From Desulfovibrio ferrophilus (GTDB lineage Bacteria; Desulfobacterota; Desulfovibrionia; Desulfovibrionales; Desulfovibrionaceae), in contig NZ_AP017378.1 of the NCBI RefSeq assembly GCF_003966735.1, forward strand, positions 3,468,501 to 3,532,500: a stretch of 64,000 nucleotides of DNA. Reading direction: 5' to 3'. A program made the position numbers and the translations under genes. This document shows, in pieces, positions 43,741-52,214 of the stretch. Within the stretch, counting starts at the first letter, position 1. Every line of letters starts with the position of its first letter. The notes beneath the pieces are model-generated. The model saw only the letters and a program-made list of their open reading frames with translations. It ran no database searches and was not told the origin of the DNA.

Positions 43741-46296
43741 TTACAAGACGATGATTTCCACATCCGCCCGGCTGGAAACGATTTCCATATCCGTGGCAAG
43801 GGGATCGTCCACGCTTGTGAAGACAGCAATGGCCTGGGCTCCGCCGGCGGTGTCACCGTTGGCATCGTAATACAGGACATTGATGTCCGTATCGTAGGCA
43901 AAATAGGGACCTCCGCTCCCCATGGCAGCAGAGCCGCCGTAGGCGCCCCCAAAGGCTTGGGCACTGAACGTTGTCCCGTCGAGGGTGCCCGTGGACATGC
44001 CGAAGGCGGTTGCGTTAAAGGTCAGTTTGTCTTCGCCGCTGTCAAAGTTGAGTATGGATTCTGCAATGTTGCCATGGCTGGGATCATCCCAATAGAAGTA
44101 GTCCGCGGCACTGTCGACCCCGGCATCCAGAATATCGATGCCATCTGCGCCATCCAGAAGTTCCGCTCCGCTGCCACCTTGCAGGGAGTCGTTGCCGAGG
44201 CGCCCGTCAAGAACGGCATTGGCGGCGGAGCCAATCATGGTGTCGTTATAGTCAGATCCATCGTAGACTTCGAAGTCGTTGAATGTGTCCCCGGCCGCTT
44301 CCCCTATATCGCCCGAGCCGGAAAGGTCGATTCTGATGGCGGCTGTGGCGAATTCGTATGACAGGGTGTCTGTGCCTGCATCACCTGTCATGTGATCACT
44401 GCCTGTTCCACCCTCGATCCAGTCGTTGCCTCCGTCTCCACTGATGTTGTCGTCTCCCGCGCCGCCTCTGAGAGTGTCGTTTCCAACGCCAGTGGTCTCG
44501 CCCTCGTCCCCACCGAGATAATCGTTGTCGGCTCCACCTTCGATGGAGTCATCACCATCGCCTCCGCCAAGGTGATCTTCACCGCTCAGTCCATAAAGAG
44601 TGTCGTTGCCATCGTCTCCCCAGAAGTCGTTGTCGTCGGAGTTGCCGGTGATGGAGTCGTCCTGCAGGGAGCCATCAATATTGTCGATGCCAATGATGGT
44701 GTCGTTGTTTCCCCATTCATCAACGGCCGTGCCCGTGGCAAGCTCTTCGCCCAGGATGACTTTCACCCCGTTGTGCCCGAGAGTTCCGGTGTTGTCCCAG
44801 CCGTCCAGCTTGCGGTTGAAGATGACGGCTTCAATGGGATCGTTATCCGAGCCTGTATGGACAATGGTCAGGTCTACATCGGTGGATTCATTGTAGCCGA
44901 CGAACTTGTCTGCCCCGTCTCCGGACAGGAATTGGTCATAGCCTGCACCACCGATCATGGTGTCGTCACCAGCACTCCCGGAGTCGGGCGTGATATTGGG
45001 GACATCGGTCGGGGCATCTTCGGCATGCTGGTGATAATCTCCGATAAAGAAGTCGTCACCAGCGCCCCCGAGCATGGAGTCCGAGCCGTTTCGGCCATAC
45101 ATCATGTCGTTGCTACTTGATCCGGTGATTGTGTCGTTGTTGTCGGTACCCAGCTGCAGGATGAAGGATTCGCCATCAACGGTGACGGTGTCGCCCGAGG
45201 CTGGCAGAGTATCATCGTCATCGTCTCCTGTGTCTTCGACAACGGGCTCGACGACTTCTGTTGCGGGTTCCGCGACGGGTTCGATAATGGTGTCCAGGCC
45301 TGCTCCACCTGCCAGAAGGTCACCAAAGGCATCTGTGGCACCGAAAGGGTCGCTCCCGCTGAAGGCATCTAGAACTTCACCAAAGCCTTCAGCCAAATCC
45401 ATGACTGTGTCTGCCAGTTCATCAAACTCGCCTTCGGTCGTGTCGCCCGCAGCCTCAACGACTCCCTCGATGGCTTCATCGATTTCGTCTGCGACCTCGG
45501 CTCCCAGTTCATTGACCTCTTCCAGAATGTCTTCGGCCAGTTCATCCATTTCCTCGGCGACTTCTTCCAGTTCTTCAACGACCTCCTCGGTCACTTCCTC
45601 CAATTCTTCGGTGACTTCCTCGAGCTCTTCTTCCAACTCTTCGCCCTCGCCTTCGCCCTCGCCCTCGCCTTTACCCTGGCCCTGGTCACCCTCCTCACCT
45701 CGGGGAGAGATCTCATCAAGCCCGGGAATGGAACCAATGGGGGCGGCAGTCTGGAACATCTGGATTTCCTGAGGCGTATACGGACGGGGCGCACCAAGGG
45801 CGCCGCTGGGGGCCACATCCACCAGCAAGCCGGCCTGGGTGATGAATCGGGTGCCTTGGTCTGTTGAAACAACGAGATCGAGACTGTCGTATTGGAAAAC
45901 GCCATATTTTTCGCCAGCCTCGGTGATATGTAAATCGACTCCGGTGCCACGAATACCGATGGATGCCAGAGGCGTTTCCAGAGAAATTCCGTCGGGGTTA
46001 TTGTCCGCGATTTTTCCCGTGACCAGGCGAAAGGTCCCTTTGGAGAGGGCCGTCAGCATGGATGAGGCGGAGGGCTCGATGGGGTCGAAGATGTACTGAT
46101 CGACGGTCAGGCTGGAATTTGGCCCTTGAGAAAGAACAGAGTCATCCAGGAATTTGACCTCGACGCTGCTGTCCGGGCCAGTGGTGAGAACTTCACCCGC
46201 ATAGATGGGATTGCCCGGCTCGAGAGGTCGCGCTCCCTCTGCAGATTGGGCTGTGATTTGTCCCGTAGCCGCAATGATGGTTCCAATGGGATCCAT
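43741..46296 (-). CDS. FecR-domain / RTX calcium-binding repeat protein
   Basis: An 851-aa acidic protein without a Sec signal. Residues about 5-155 resemble a FecR domain (GTIIAATGQITAQS, LETPLASIGIRGTGVDL). Residues about 205-290 are a low-complexity acidic region (GEGEGEGEGEELEEELEEV repeats, probably coiled coil). Residues about 375-720 carry many RTX nonapeptides (LGGAGDDFFIGD, GGDGDDSIEGGADNDYLGG), and a C-terminal domain follows, as in type I secretion substrates. GAGGA lies 4 bases before ATG 46296; the longer frame to 46362 lacks a ribosome-binding site. It is probably a secreted or surface-retained calcium-folded protein. No ABC/MFP secretion genes are adjacent. Confidence 0.85.
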   Translation of the reverse strand: MDPIGTIIAATGQITAQSAEGARPLEPGNPIYAGEVLTTGPDSSVEVKFLDDSVLSQGPNSSLTVDQYIFDPIEPSASSMLTALSKGTFRLVTGKIADNNPDGISLETPLASIGIRGTGVDLHITEAGEKYGVFQYDSLDLVVSTDQGTRFITQAGLLVDVAPSGALGAPRPYTPQEIQMFQTAAPIGSIPGLDEISPRGEEGDQGQGKGEGEGEGEGEELEEELEEVTEELEEVTEEVVEELEEVAEEMDELAEDILEEVNELGAEVADEIDEAIEGVVEAAGDTTEGEFDELADTVMDLAEGFGEVLDAFSGSDPFGATDAFGDLLAGGAGLDTIIEPVAEPATEVVEPVVEDTGDDDDDTLPASGDTVTVDGESFILQLGTDNNDTITGSSSNDMMYGRNGSDSMLGGAGDDFFIGDYHQHAEDAPTDVPNITPDSGSAGDDTMIGGAGYDQFLSGDGADKFVGYNESTDVDLTIVHTGSDNDPIEAVIFNRKLDGWDNTGTLGHNGVKVILGEELATGTAVDEWGNNDTIIGIDNIDGSLQDDSITGNSDDNDFWGDDGNDTLYGLSGEDHLGGGDGDDSIEGGADNDYLGGDEGETTGVGNDTLRGGAGDDNISGDGGNDWIEGGTGSDHMTGDAGTDTLSYEFATAAIRIDLSGSGDIGEAAGDTFNDFEVYDGSDYNDTMIGSAANAVLDGRLGNDSLQGGSGAELLDGADGIDILDAGVDSAADYFYWDDPSHGNIAESILNFDSGEDKLTFNATAFGMSTGTLDGTTFSAQAFGGAYGGSAAMGSGGPYFAYDTDINVLYYDANGDTAGGAQAIAVFTSVDDPLATDMEIVSSRADVEIIVL
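45640..45680. repeat. Hexanucleotide-like tandem repeat in the RTX gene
   Basis: Repeated GAGGGC/GAAGGC-type units encoding Gly-Glu dipeptides; in-frame slippage here would change only the length of the acidic linker. Confidence 0.65.
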
Positions 46297-46497
46297 GATT
46301 CCTCGCTTTCTTCCGGATAGAAAGGGCCTATTGATGCTAGCGTAATTCAGAGATGACGACAATATTATTAGGAAAAGATGCTTTGGGAGCTGTAATTTGA
46401 AGACGATATGTATGATTTGATTGGTTGGGCCTCTGGGCTGGATGGTTGGACATATGGGGGGATTGCGATACAGTGGCCCACCGAATACGGAGGGATT

Positions 46498-47019
46498 ATG
46501 TCACAGAATGATCATCCGATACTGCGTTGTCTTTTCGAGCGCCGCAGCGTCCGGAAATATACCGATGAACCGATTGTGCGAGAGGATATTCTTTCGATCC
46601 TTGAAGCGGGCCGTTGGGCTCCCAGCGGACTCAATAATCAGCCTTGGCGATTCATGGTCATCAGCCGGGGAGATGAACGTGTGGAGTCCCTTGCCGGGTG
46701 TACCAAATACGGAACCATTGTTCGCGCTGCCGGAGCCCTCATTGGTGTTTTCCTGGACAAGGAAGCCATGTACAGCGAACTCAAGGACCACCAGACGGCC
46801 GGGGCCTGTATCCAGAATATGATGCTGGCTGCGCATGCCCTTGGTCTGGGGTCGGTCTGGCTGGGAGAAATTGTCAATCAGGCCCCTCAGGTACTGGATG
46901 TCCTGAGCCTGGACCCCGCAGCCTATGAATGCATGGCGATCATTGCCGTGGGGCATCCGGCGCATCCTGGTGCTTCTTCGCGCAAGCCCTTGTCAGAACT
47001 CATGTTGGAGGATTTTTAA
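46498..47019 (+). CDS. Nitroreductase-family flavoprotein
   Basis: A 173-aa FMN-dependent oxidoreductase. The family opening is CLFERRSVRKYTDEPI with the FMN-binding Arg/Ser residues, followed by EAGRWAPSGLNNQPWRF and a C-terminal GLGSVWLGEI then VGHPAHPG. Substrate unknown. ATG 46498 has GGAGGG 4 bases upstream; a longer frame from 46408 is unlikely. Its stop overlaps the start of the MBL gene (TAATG), so it heads a tight operon of nitroreductase, MBL hydrolase, selenoprotein candidate, flavodoxin-like protein and comF. Confidence 0.92.
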   Translation: MSQNDHPILRCLFERRSVRKYTDEPIVREDILSILEAGRWAPSGLNNQPWRFMVISRGDERVESLAGCTKYGTIVRAAGALIGVFLDKEAMYSELKDHQTAGACIQNMMLAAHALGLGSVWLGEIVNQAPQVLDVLSLDPAAYECMAIIAVGHPAHPGASSRKPLSELMLEDF

Positions 47020-47636
47020 TGAATATTCGCAGTTATGCGCTGGGTCCGTTGATGACCAACGGATTTCTTGTCTCCAATGGGACGCAGGCGCTGTTTATTG
47101 ACCCCGGTGGCGATCCGGCCCCGGTGCTTGAAGATCTTCGCAAGGCCGGACTGACCTTGAAGCATATTATCATTACCCATCTGCACTGCGACCATATCTA
47201 TGGCGCGGCAGCCTTGACCAAGGCCACGGGTGCGCCCGTGTTGGCCAATCCCGAGGATGAATTCCTAATGGGAACTGAGGTCGGTGGTGGTGGTCTGATG
47301 GGCCTGCCCATGGTGGACAACTTCGAGTACGAACCGCTGAATCCTGGGGTGCTAAAGCTGTTGGACCAGCCCGTGGAAGTCCTGCCGACCCCCGGACATA
47401 CTCCCGGAAGCGTGTCGCTGTATTTCAAGGATCAGGGTGCGGTGTTCGTAGGCGATCTGCTGTTCAAGCGTTCCATCGGGCGCACGGATTTTCCCGGAGG
47501 CAGTACTCCCACATTGATGGATAGTGTGCGGGAGAGGATCTTTACGCTGCCGCCGGAAACGGTTGTCTATTCCGGCCATGGCCCGGAGACGACAGTGGGT
47601 GACGAGCACCTGCACAATCCATTTTTTCAGGAGTAG
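47019..47636 (+). CDS. MBL-fold metallo-hydrolase (glyoxalase II-like)
   Basis: A 205-aa metallo-beta-lactamase-fold protein. The metal site motif is THLHCDHIYG, with further ligands in PTPGHTPGSV (His), FVGDLLF (Asp) and YSGHGPETT (His). Small stand-alone members of this type include hydroxyacylglutathione-hydrolase-like and persulfide-related enzymes; the substrate is not assignable. GGAGGA at 47007 serves ATG 47019. It lies 5 bases upstream of the candidate selenoprotein. Confidence 0.92.
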   Translation: MNIRSYALGPLMTNGFLVSNGTQALFIDPGGDPAPVLEDLRKAGLTLKHIIITHLHCDHIYGAAALTKATGAPVLANPEDEFLMGTEVGGGGLMGLPMVDNFEYEPLNPGVLKLLDQPVEVLPTPGHTPGSVSLYFKDQGAVFVGDLLFKRSIGRTDFPGGSTPTLMDSVRERIFTLPPETVVYSGHGPETTVGDEHLHNPFFQE

Positions 47637-47641
47637 GACCA

Positions 47642-47869
47642 GTGCCCGAGAAGCGGATTGAATTGGATTTGCGAACCAAATGTTGAGGCGTGGGCATGGA
47701 GGTAGGTTGGTACCTCCGGCTCTCGCGGGCTGCGGAAATCGTGGTTCTGGTTCAACAGGGATCGGTTCCTGCTCTGGAGGAACAATGCCTGATCAATCCT
47801 CCGTGGACGTTGGAGTCCGTTCTGGAAGGTGAACACGCACGCGTTGTGTTCAAACGGGAGAAGACATGA
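47642..47869 (+). CDS. Candidate new small selenoprotein, TusA-like, with Cys-Sec pair
   Basis: A 75-codon frame from GTG 47642 (AGGAG 8 bases upstream) to TGA 47867-47869, containing an in-frame TGA at 47684-47686 right after Cys14. Read as Sec15, the product starts MPEKRIELDLRTKC-U-GVGMEVGW and ends LEGEHARVVFKREKT. A perfect 7-bp hairpin with a G-rich 6-base loop lies 18 bases after the TGA, as expected for a bacterial SECIS. The end overlaps the next gene as ATGA. LDLR followed by Cys near the N-terminus, one helix and a final VVFK strand recall the TusA/SirA fold with Cys-Sec where TusA has Cys-Pro; this is inference. The alternative is a gene broken by a nonsense change, with the ATG at 47696 giving a 57-aa remnant. 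Confidence 0.72.
47698..47717 (+). promoter_or_regulatory. Candidate bacterial SECIS element
   Basis: GGAGGTA (47698-47704) pairs perfectly with TACCTCC (47711-47717); loop GGTTGG. The loop begins 18 bases after the in-frame TGA and has G in its first two positions, both matching known bacterial SECIS rules. Confidence 0.7.
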
Positions 47870-48483
47870 TGAATAGCCCCATGCCCGCAGTGATTTCCGC
47901 CAGCCCCAGACCCGGTGGCAACAGTGACCGTGCTGCGGCACTATTTGCCAGGGGTGCGGAGGAGATGGTGGGAGCCGAGGTCCGGGTGCAGCATCTCAGG
48001 CGTTTTGAGGTGCACCCTTGCACGGCCTGTTATCGTTGCCAGCATGATCCGTCCAGGCAGTGCTACCTGAGCGAGCGTGACCAGAGCGGGGCGTTGTTCC
48101 AGCAGTTGATGACTGCACCGTCGTTGTTCCTGTCGGCCCCCATCTTTTTCTATCACCTGCCTGCTTCGTTCAAGGCCTGGATAGACCGGGGGCAAAGCTA
48201 TTGGTTGCGCCGCCGCGAAGGAGACTCCGTGTTGACTTCCCTGCCTGTGCGACCGGCCTGGGTGTGTCTGGTGGCAGGGCGCAAGCAGGGCGAGAAGACC
48301 TTTGAGGGCAGCTTGCTGACACTCAAGTATTTCCTCAAGATCTTTAATTTCGAGATGCAGACGCCCCTGACTCTGCGTGGGCTGGAAGGTGCGGGCGATC
48401 TGGCCGTGCATCCCGGTGCATGCAGTGCCTTGACCCAGTTGGGTGGTGAAGCTGCGAAACTGGCGATGTCAGCCGGGGAATGA
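47866..48483 (+). CDS. Flavodoxin-like NAD(P)H-dependent FMN reductase
   Basis: A 205-aa protein of the NADPH-dependent FMN reductase/flavodoxin fold. The FMN phosphate loop is ISASPRPGGNSDRAA and the Cys motif HPCTACYRCQ is seen in iron-sulfur-flavoprotein-related reductases. LFLSAPIFFYHLPASFKAWIDR is the conserved middle segment. ATG 47866 overlaps the stop of the selenoprotein candidate (ATGA), and its own stop overlaps comF in the same way. It may supply electrons to the neighbouring redox proteins; this is inference. Confidence 0.88.
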   Translation: MMNSPMPAVISASPRPGGNSDRAAALFARGAEEMVGAEVRVQHLRRFEVHPCTACYRCQHDPSRQCYLSERDQSGALFQQLMTAPSLFLSAPIFFYHLPASFKAWIDRGQSYWLRRREGDSVLTSLPVRPAWVCLVAGRKQGEKTFEGSLLTLKYFLKIFNFEMQTPLTLRGLEGAGDLAVHPGACSALTQLGGEAAKLAMSAGE

Positions 48484-49229
48484 TTCCCATGTCCGGGGTG
48501 CGGGGCGCAGTGCTTTCGCTTCTGGGTTCCCGCTGTCAGGCCTGTGGCGCTGCCGTGGCCTGGCAGGCGGATGCTCATCTCCGGATTTGCCTGTGTCCTG
48601 ATTGCCACTCCCGATTGTTACCCCGTCAGGGGGGATACTGTCCCCTCTGTGGTGAAATGGTTGTGGATGCGACCGCTGCTCCGCTGGTTTGCGGACAGTG
48701 TCGACGAGACCCTCCTCCTTGGTCGAATCTGGCTTTTTATGGACCTTATGAGGGACTGCTCCGCGAATTGCTGACGGGATTCAAGTTCAATAATCGTCTG
48801 GGGCTTGGCCGTCTCCTGCAGGCTCTGTCTGTCGAAGCGTATCATCTTCATGGTGGTTTTCAGGAACAACCTGACGCGGTCGTTCCGGTCCCGCTGCATG
48901 CTAGGCGGCTGGTGGCGCGTGGCTTTAATCAGAGCCTGGAAATGGGGCGCCTGTTGGCTCATGAGATGTTGATTCCCCTGAAGCCAGGGGTCCTCGCGCG
49001 TCGTCGCCATACCCCACCGCAAGCCGGGTTGCCGGCCCGGGAGCGGAGACAGAATGTGCATAACGCATTTTGGGCTGATGAGGTGGCAATTCAGGGGCGG
49101 CGAATTCTGTTGGTGGACGATATCATGACAACTGGCGGGACTATGCGGGAATGCGCCCGAACCCTGCAACGGTCGGGTGCGGCGGACGTCTCGGTGCTTG
49201 TTATCGCCAGGACGACTTCAGGCGGTTGA
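48480..49229 (+). CDS. ComF-family phosphoribosyltransferase-like protein
   Basis: A 249-aa ComF homologue. The N-terminus has zinc-ribbon cysteines (CQACG, CLCPDC, CPLCG, CGQC). The C-terminal half is a type I PRTase fold with VVPVPLHARRLVARGFNQS, a HTPPQAGLPARERRQNV stretch and the PRPP loop ILLVDDIMTTGGTM. In naturally competent bacteria ComF aids DNA uptake; in others its role is unknown. Start overlaps the preceding gene (ATGA). Confidence 0.92.
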   Translation: MIPMSGVRGAVLSLLGSRCQACGAAVAWQADAHLRICLCPDCHSRLLPRQGGYCPLCGEMVVDATAAPLVCGQCRRDPPPWSNLAFYGPYEGLLRELLTGFKFNNRLGLGRLLQALSVEAYHLHGGFQEQPDAVVPVPLHARRLVARGFNQSLEMGRLLAHEMLIPLKPGVLARRRHTPPQAGLPARERRQNVHNAFWADEVAIQGRRILLVDDIMTTGGTMRECARTLQRSGAADVSVLVIARTTSGG

Positions 49230-49336
49230 CTTGTCATTGCTTTTGCCCGGGAATCCTGACACCAAAGGTACGAAAGAGGGTTGCAAGGATTTCTGCGTTT
49301 TTGAGATGGGAGTATAGCAAGGATTGACGGGGTGAC

Positions 49337-50347
49337 ATGACGGCGAGAAAGAAAGCGACAGGGTTATGCGTCCTGCCCGGGCAGCGTCAGCTGTGCAAGC
49401 TGCTCTCTGAGGCTCATCTGCCTGATGACCCCAAGTGGCTGTCGCTTATCCTGTATATGCGCAGCCTGGAATACAATGAGGCCCTGGGATTGTCGCAGCG
49501 GGCCAGTCTACAGAAGCTGCTGCTGACCACCTTGCAGGACGGAGACTTCAGCGATTCAAAATTTCAGACCATTATTCGCTTGCAGGAACGAGTGGTCACG
49601 GCCCCTTATCGCCAGAAGCTGGAGGCCGCCGCCGCCGAATCCAAGGCGCTGATGCGTGAGTTCGAGACGATTCTGACCAAGCGTTGTGGGGAAGTGAAGG
49701 ATCTGGGCAAGAATACCGTGGATGTCGTGGAGAGTGGAGCTGCTCCTGCAACCATGGTCCGCAGGTTGCGCAAATCGTTTCGGAAGTTGGTCAAGGTCAT
49801 GGACGACGACGTCAGAAATCTTGAAGAAGTCGCGCGGACTGATGTGTTGACCGGATTGGCCAACCGCCGGCGCCTGGACGAAGGGCTGTTGCAGACTACG
49901 GCGCAAGCTTCGACTCAGGGGACAGCGTTGTCCCTGTTGATGTGCGACATTGACAATTTTAAGACGGTTAATGATCGGTTCGGACATGCCGTGGGTGACC
50001 TTGCTTTGCAGATGGTTGCCGAGATACTCCGCTCGGTGGTGCAGGATTCTGCAGCTGAAGACTTCCTTTGTGCCCGCTATGGCGGAGAGGAGTTTGCGGT
50101 GCTCCTCAGCGGGATGGATGTAGGCGACGCCATGGTTGTGGCAGAACGTGTGCGCGTTGCTATCGAGCAGGGACGCCTCGAGATCGAGAATTCGCTAAAT
50201 AAGGAATTGGCTGTTACATTATCCATTGGGGCGGCGCAGCTTGACCCTGTGTGGGGTGATGTCATGATCGATCGTTTGATACAGGCTGCGGACAGTGCTC
50301 TGTTTGAGGCCAAAGCCGCGGGCCGTAATCGGGTTCAGGTCGGCTGA
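49337..50347 (+). CDS. Diguanylate cyclase (GGDEF domain)
   Basis: A 336-aa protein. The N-terminal ~165 residues are helical with no recognised sensor domain. The C-terminal GGDEF domain (about 170-335) opens DVLTGLANRRRLDEG and has LMCDIDNFKTVNDRFGHAVGD and the active motif ARYGGEEFAVLL (GGEEF), so it should make c-di-GMP from GTP. The residues before the motif (AAEDFLC) do not give an RxxD inhibitory site. No membrane segment is visible. Confidence 0.92.
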   Translation: MTARKKATGLCVLPGQRQLCKLLSEAHLPDDPKWLSLILYMRSLEYNEALGLSQRASLQKLLLTTLQDGDFSDSKFQTIIRLQERVVTAPYRQKLEAAAAESKALMREFETILTKRCGEVKDLGKNTVDVVESGAAPATMVRRLRKSFRKLVKVMDDDVRNLEEVARTDVLTGLANRRRLDEGLLQTTAQASTQGTALSLLMCDIDNFKTVNDRFGHAVGDLALQMVAEILRSVVQDSAAEDFLCARYGGEEFAVLLSGMDVGDAMVVAERVRVAIEQGRLEIENSLNKELAVTLSIGAAQLDPVWGDVMIDRLIQAADSALFEAKAAGRNRVQVG

Positions 50348-50395
50348 TTGGCTTGGAGCATATTAGGGCAATAACAGAAAGTGGGCCGCTAGGGG

Positions 50396-50424
50396 TTGAC
50401 TTCTCCGGCGAGAATCGAGTATTC
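50396..50424 (+). promoter_or_regulatory. Promoter of rplU-rpmA
   Basis: TTGACT (50396), 17-base spacer, GTATTC (50419). About 30 bases of leader precede the TTTGGAGGT ribosome-binding site of rplU. Confidence 0.6.
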
Positions 50425-50456
50425 ACCCCTTCTCTTTCTTTGGAGGTATTATTTAA

Positions 50457-50768
50457 ATGTATGCTATCGTAGAAACTGGCGGCAAGCAGTTCCGTGTTGA
50501 GGAAGGCCGCACCATTAAGGTTCAGAAGCTCCAGGCCGAAGCCGGTTCTGAGCTTGTTCTGGATAAGGTTCTTTTGGTTGGTGAAGGCGCTGGCGTGACC
50601 GTCGGTGCTCCCTATGTCGAGAAAGCCCAGGTTTCTTGTGAAGTGGTTGAGCATGGCCGCGATAAGAAAATTATCGTGTTCCACAAGCGTCGCCGCAAAG
50701 ATTCCATGAAGAAGCAGGGCCATCGGCAGGACTACACCGCCATCAAGATCAAGGCCATTCAGGCGTAA
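50457..50768 (+). CDS. rplU: Ribosomal protein bL21
   Basis: A 103-aa L21 with the canonical MYAIVETGGKQFRVEEG start, LLVGEGAGVTVGAPYV and the C-terminal KRRRKDSMKKQGHRQDYTAIKI. GGAGGT precedes the ATG by 8 bases. It pairs with rpmA 21 bases downstream. Confidence 0.98.
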   Translation: MYAIVETGGKQFRVEEGRTIKVQKLQAEAGSELVLDKVLLVGEGAGVTVGAPYVEKAQVSCEVVEHGRDKKIIVFHKRRRKDSMKKQGHRQDYTAIKIKAIQA

Positions 50769-50789
50769 TTCGCCTGTAAGGAGGCAGAT

Positions 50790-51059
50790 ATGGCTCATAA
50801 GAAAGCGGGCGGAAGCTCCAAAAACGGTCGCGACAGTGCGGGTCAACGTCGAGGCGTAAAACGCTTCGGTGGCCAGCAGGTGGTCGCAGGCAACATCCTT
50901 GTTCGTCAGCTCGGCACCAAGGTTCACCCCGGTAACGGCGTGGGCATTGGCAGAGACTACACCCTGTTCGCTCTGGTGGACGGTGAAGTGAAGTTCGAGA
51001 AGTACTCGCGCAAGAAGAAGATCAAGACTCGAGTGCATGTGGTTCCGGCTGAGGCCTAA
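50790..51059 (+). CDS. rpmA: Ribosomal protein bL27
   Basis: An 89-aa L27. The N-terminus [18 protein letters not shown] is the standard processed-free form that reaches the peptidyl-transferase centre; [12 protein letters not shown] and [15 protein letters not shown] are conserved. AAGGAGG is upstream. It is followed by a strong terminator before obgE. Confidence 0.98.
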   Translation: MAHKKAGGSSKNGRDSAGQRRGVKRFGGQQVVAGNILVRQLGTKVHPGNGVGIGRDYTLFALVDGEVKFEKYSRKKKIKTRVHVVPAEA

Positions 51060-51085
51060 CCACTACTGACTACAGCAAACCAGCC

Positions 51086-51123
51086 GGGGCGGACCGCGCA
51101 TTGCGCTGTCCGCCCCTTTTTTT
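51086..51123 (+). terminator. Terminator after rpmA
   Basis: Fourteen-base arms (51086-51099 and 51103-51116) with one mismatch, followed by seven T. Confidence 0.92.
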
Positions 51124-51154
51124 ATGCCGTGCTTTGCACGGCTGTGGAGTTTAA

Positions 51155-52189
51155 ATGCGTTTTGTGGACGAAGCGACCATCACTGTACGGTCGGGCAAAG
51201 GCGGACACGGCTGTGTGTCGTTCCGGCGTGAAGCCCATGTGCCTCGGGGCGGGCCGGATGGCGGCGACGGCGGCGACGGCGCCGATCTCATTTTTCGCGC
51301 CTCAGATACGCTCCTGACTCTTTACGATTTTCGTCTGAAACGTCTGTACGAAGCCAAGAATGGTCAGCCCGGTATGGGTAGGCAGCGTTACGGCAAGAAT
51401 GGCGAAGATCTTATTATTGACGTCCCCACCGGGACACTTCTGTACGAAGTGGACGAGGACGAGAACGAAACCCTGATTGCCGACCTGACCGAGTCAGGTC
51501 AGACCGTGGTCATCTGCGAAGGCGGACGCGGCGGCAAGGGGAACGAGCATTTCAAGTCCGCCACCATGCGCACTCCCCGTTTTGCCCAGCCAGGCGAACC
51601 CGGTGAAGAGAAGCGCATTCGTCTGGAACTCAAGATTCTGGCAGATGCCGGTCTTTTGGGTCTTCCCAGTGCGGGCAAGTCCACCTTTGTTTCCCGCATT
51701 TCCGAAGCCAGGCCCAAGATTGCGGCTTATCATTTTACCACGTTGACCCCCAATCTCGGTGTTCTCATTTCCGAGCTGGGTGAACATTTCGTGGTGGCTG
51801 ATCTGCCCGGTCTTATTGAGGGCGCCCACGAAGGACTGGGGTTGGGATTCCGTTTCCTGAAACATGTGGAGCGCAACCGCTTCCTGGTTCATATCCTCGC
51901 AGCCGATGAGATGGACATGGACGATCCCTGGGCCGGATATGATCTGCTCAACGAGGAGCTGGTGAAGTACAGCCCCGAGTTGGCGGATAAACCACAGCTT
52001 GAAGTGGTCAATAAGATTGATGTATTGACTGACGAGCAGTTGGAAGCCCTGAAGGCCAGGGCCAAGGCTGATGGTCGTCGAGTGTATTTCATATCTGCCT
52101 TGCGTGGTGACGGTGTTGACCGGTTGGTCAAACTGATGTGGAAGCTGTATCGCAAGGGTATTGCCCAGGATCAGGCCGAAGAAGACTGA
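51155..52189 (+). CDS. obgE: GTPase ObgE/CgtA
   Basis: A 344-aa Obg GTPase involved in 50S ribosome maturation and stress responses. The N-terminal Obg domain is Gly-rich (GPDGGDGGDGADLIF). The G domain has G1 GLPSAGKST near residue 168, G3 DLPGLIEGAHEG and G4 NKID. No C-terminal OCT extension beyond about 10 residues. Gene order rplU-rpmA-obgE-proB is widely conserved. The ribosome-binding site is weak (TGTGGAG). Confidence 0.97.
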   Translation: MRFVDEATITVRSGKGGHGCVSFRREAHVPRGGPDGGDGGDGADLIFRASDTLLTLYDFRLKRLYEAKNGQPGMGRQRYGKNGEDLIIDVPTGTLLYEVDEDENETLIADLTESGQTVVICEGGRGGKGNEHFKSATMRTPRFAQPGEPGEEKRIRLELKILADAGLLGLPSAGKSTFVSRISEARPKIAAYHFTTLTPNLGVLISELGEHFVVADLPGLIEGAHEGLGLGFRFLKHVERNRFLVHILAADEMDMDDPWAGYDLLNEELVKYSPELADKPQLEVVNKIDVLTDEQLEALKARAKADGRRVYFISALRGDGVDRLVKLMWKLYRKGIAQDQAEED

Positions 52190-52214
52190 TTATCCGAGGC
52201 GAACGGGAGCAGGC

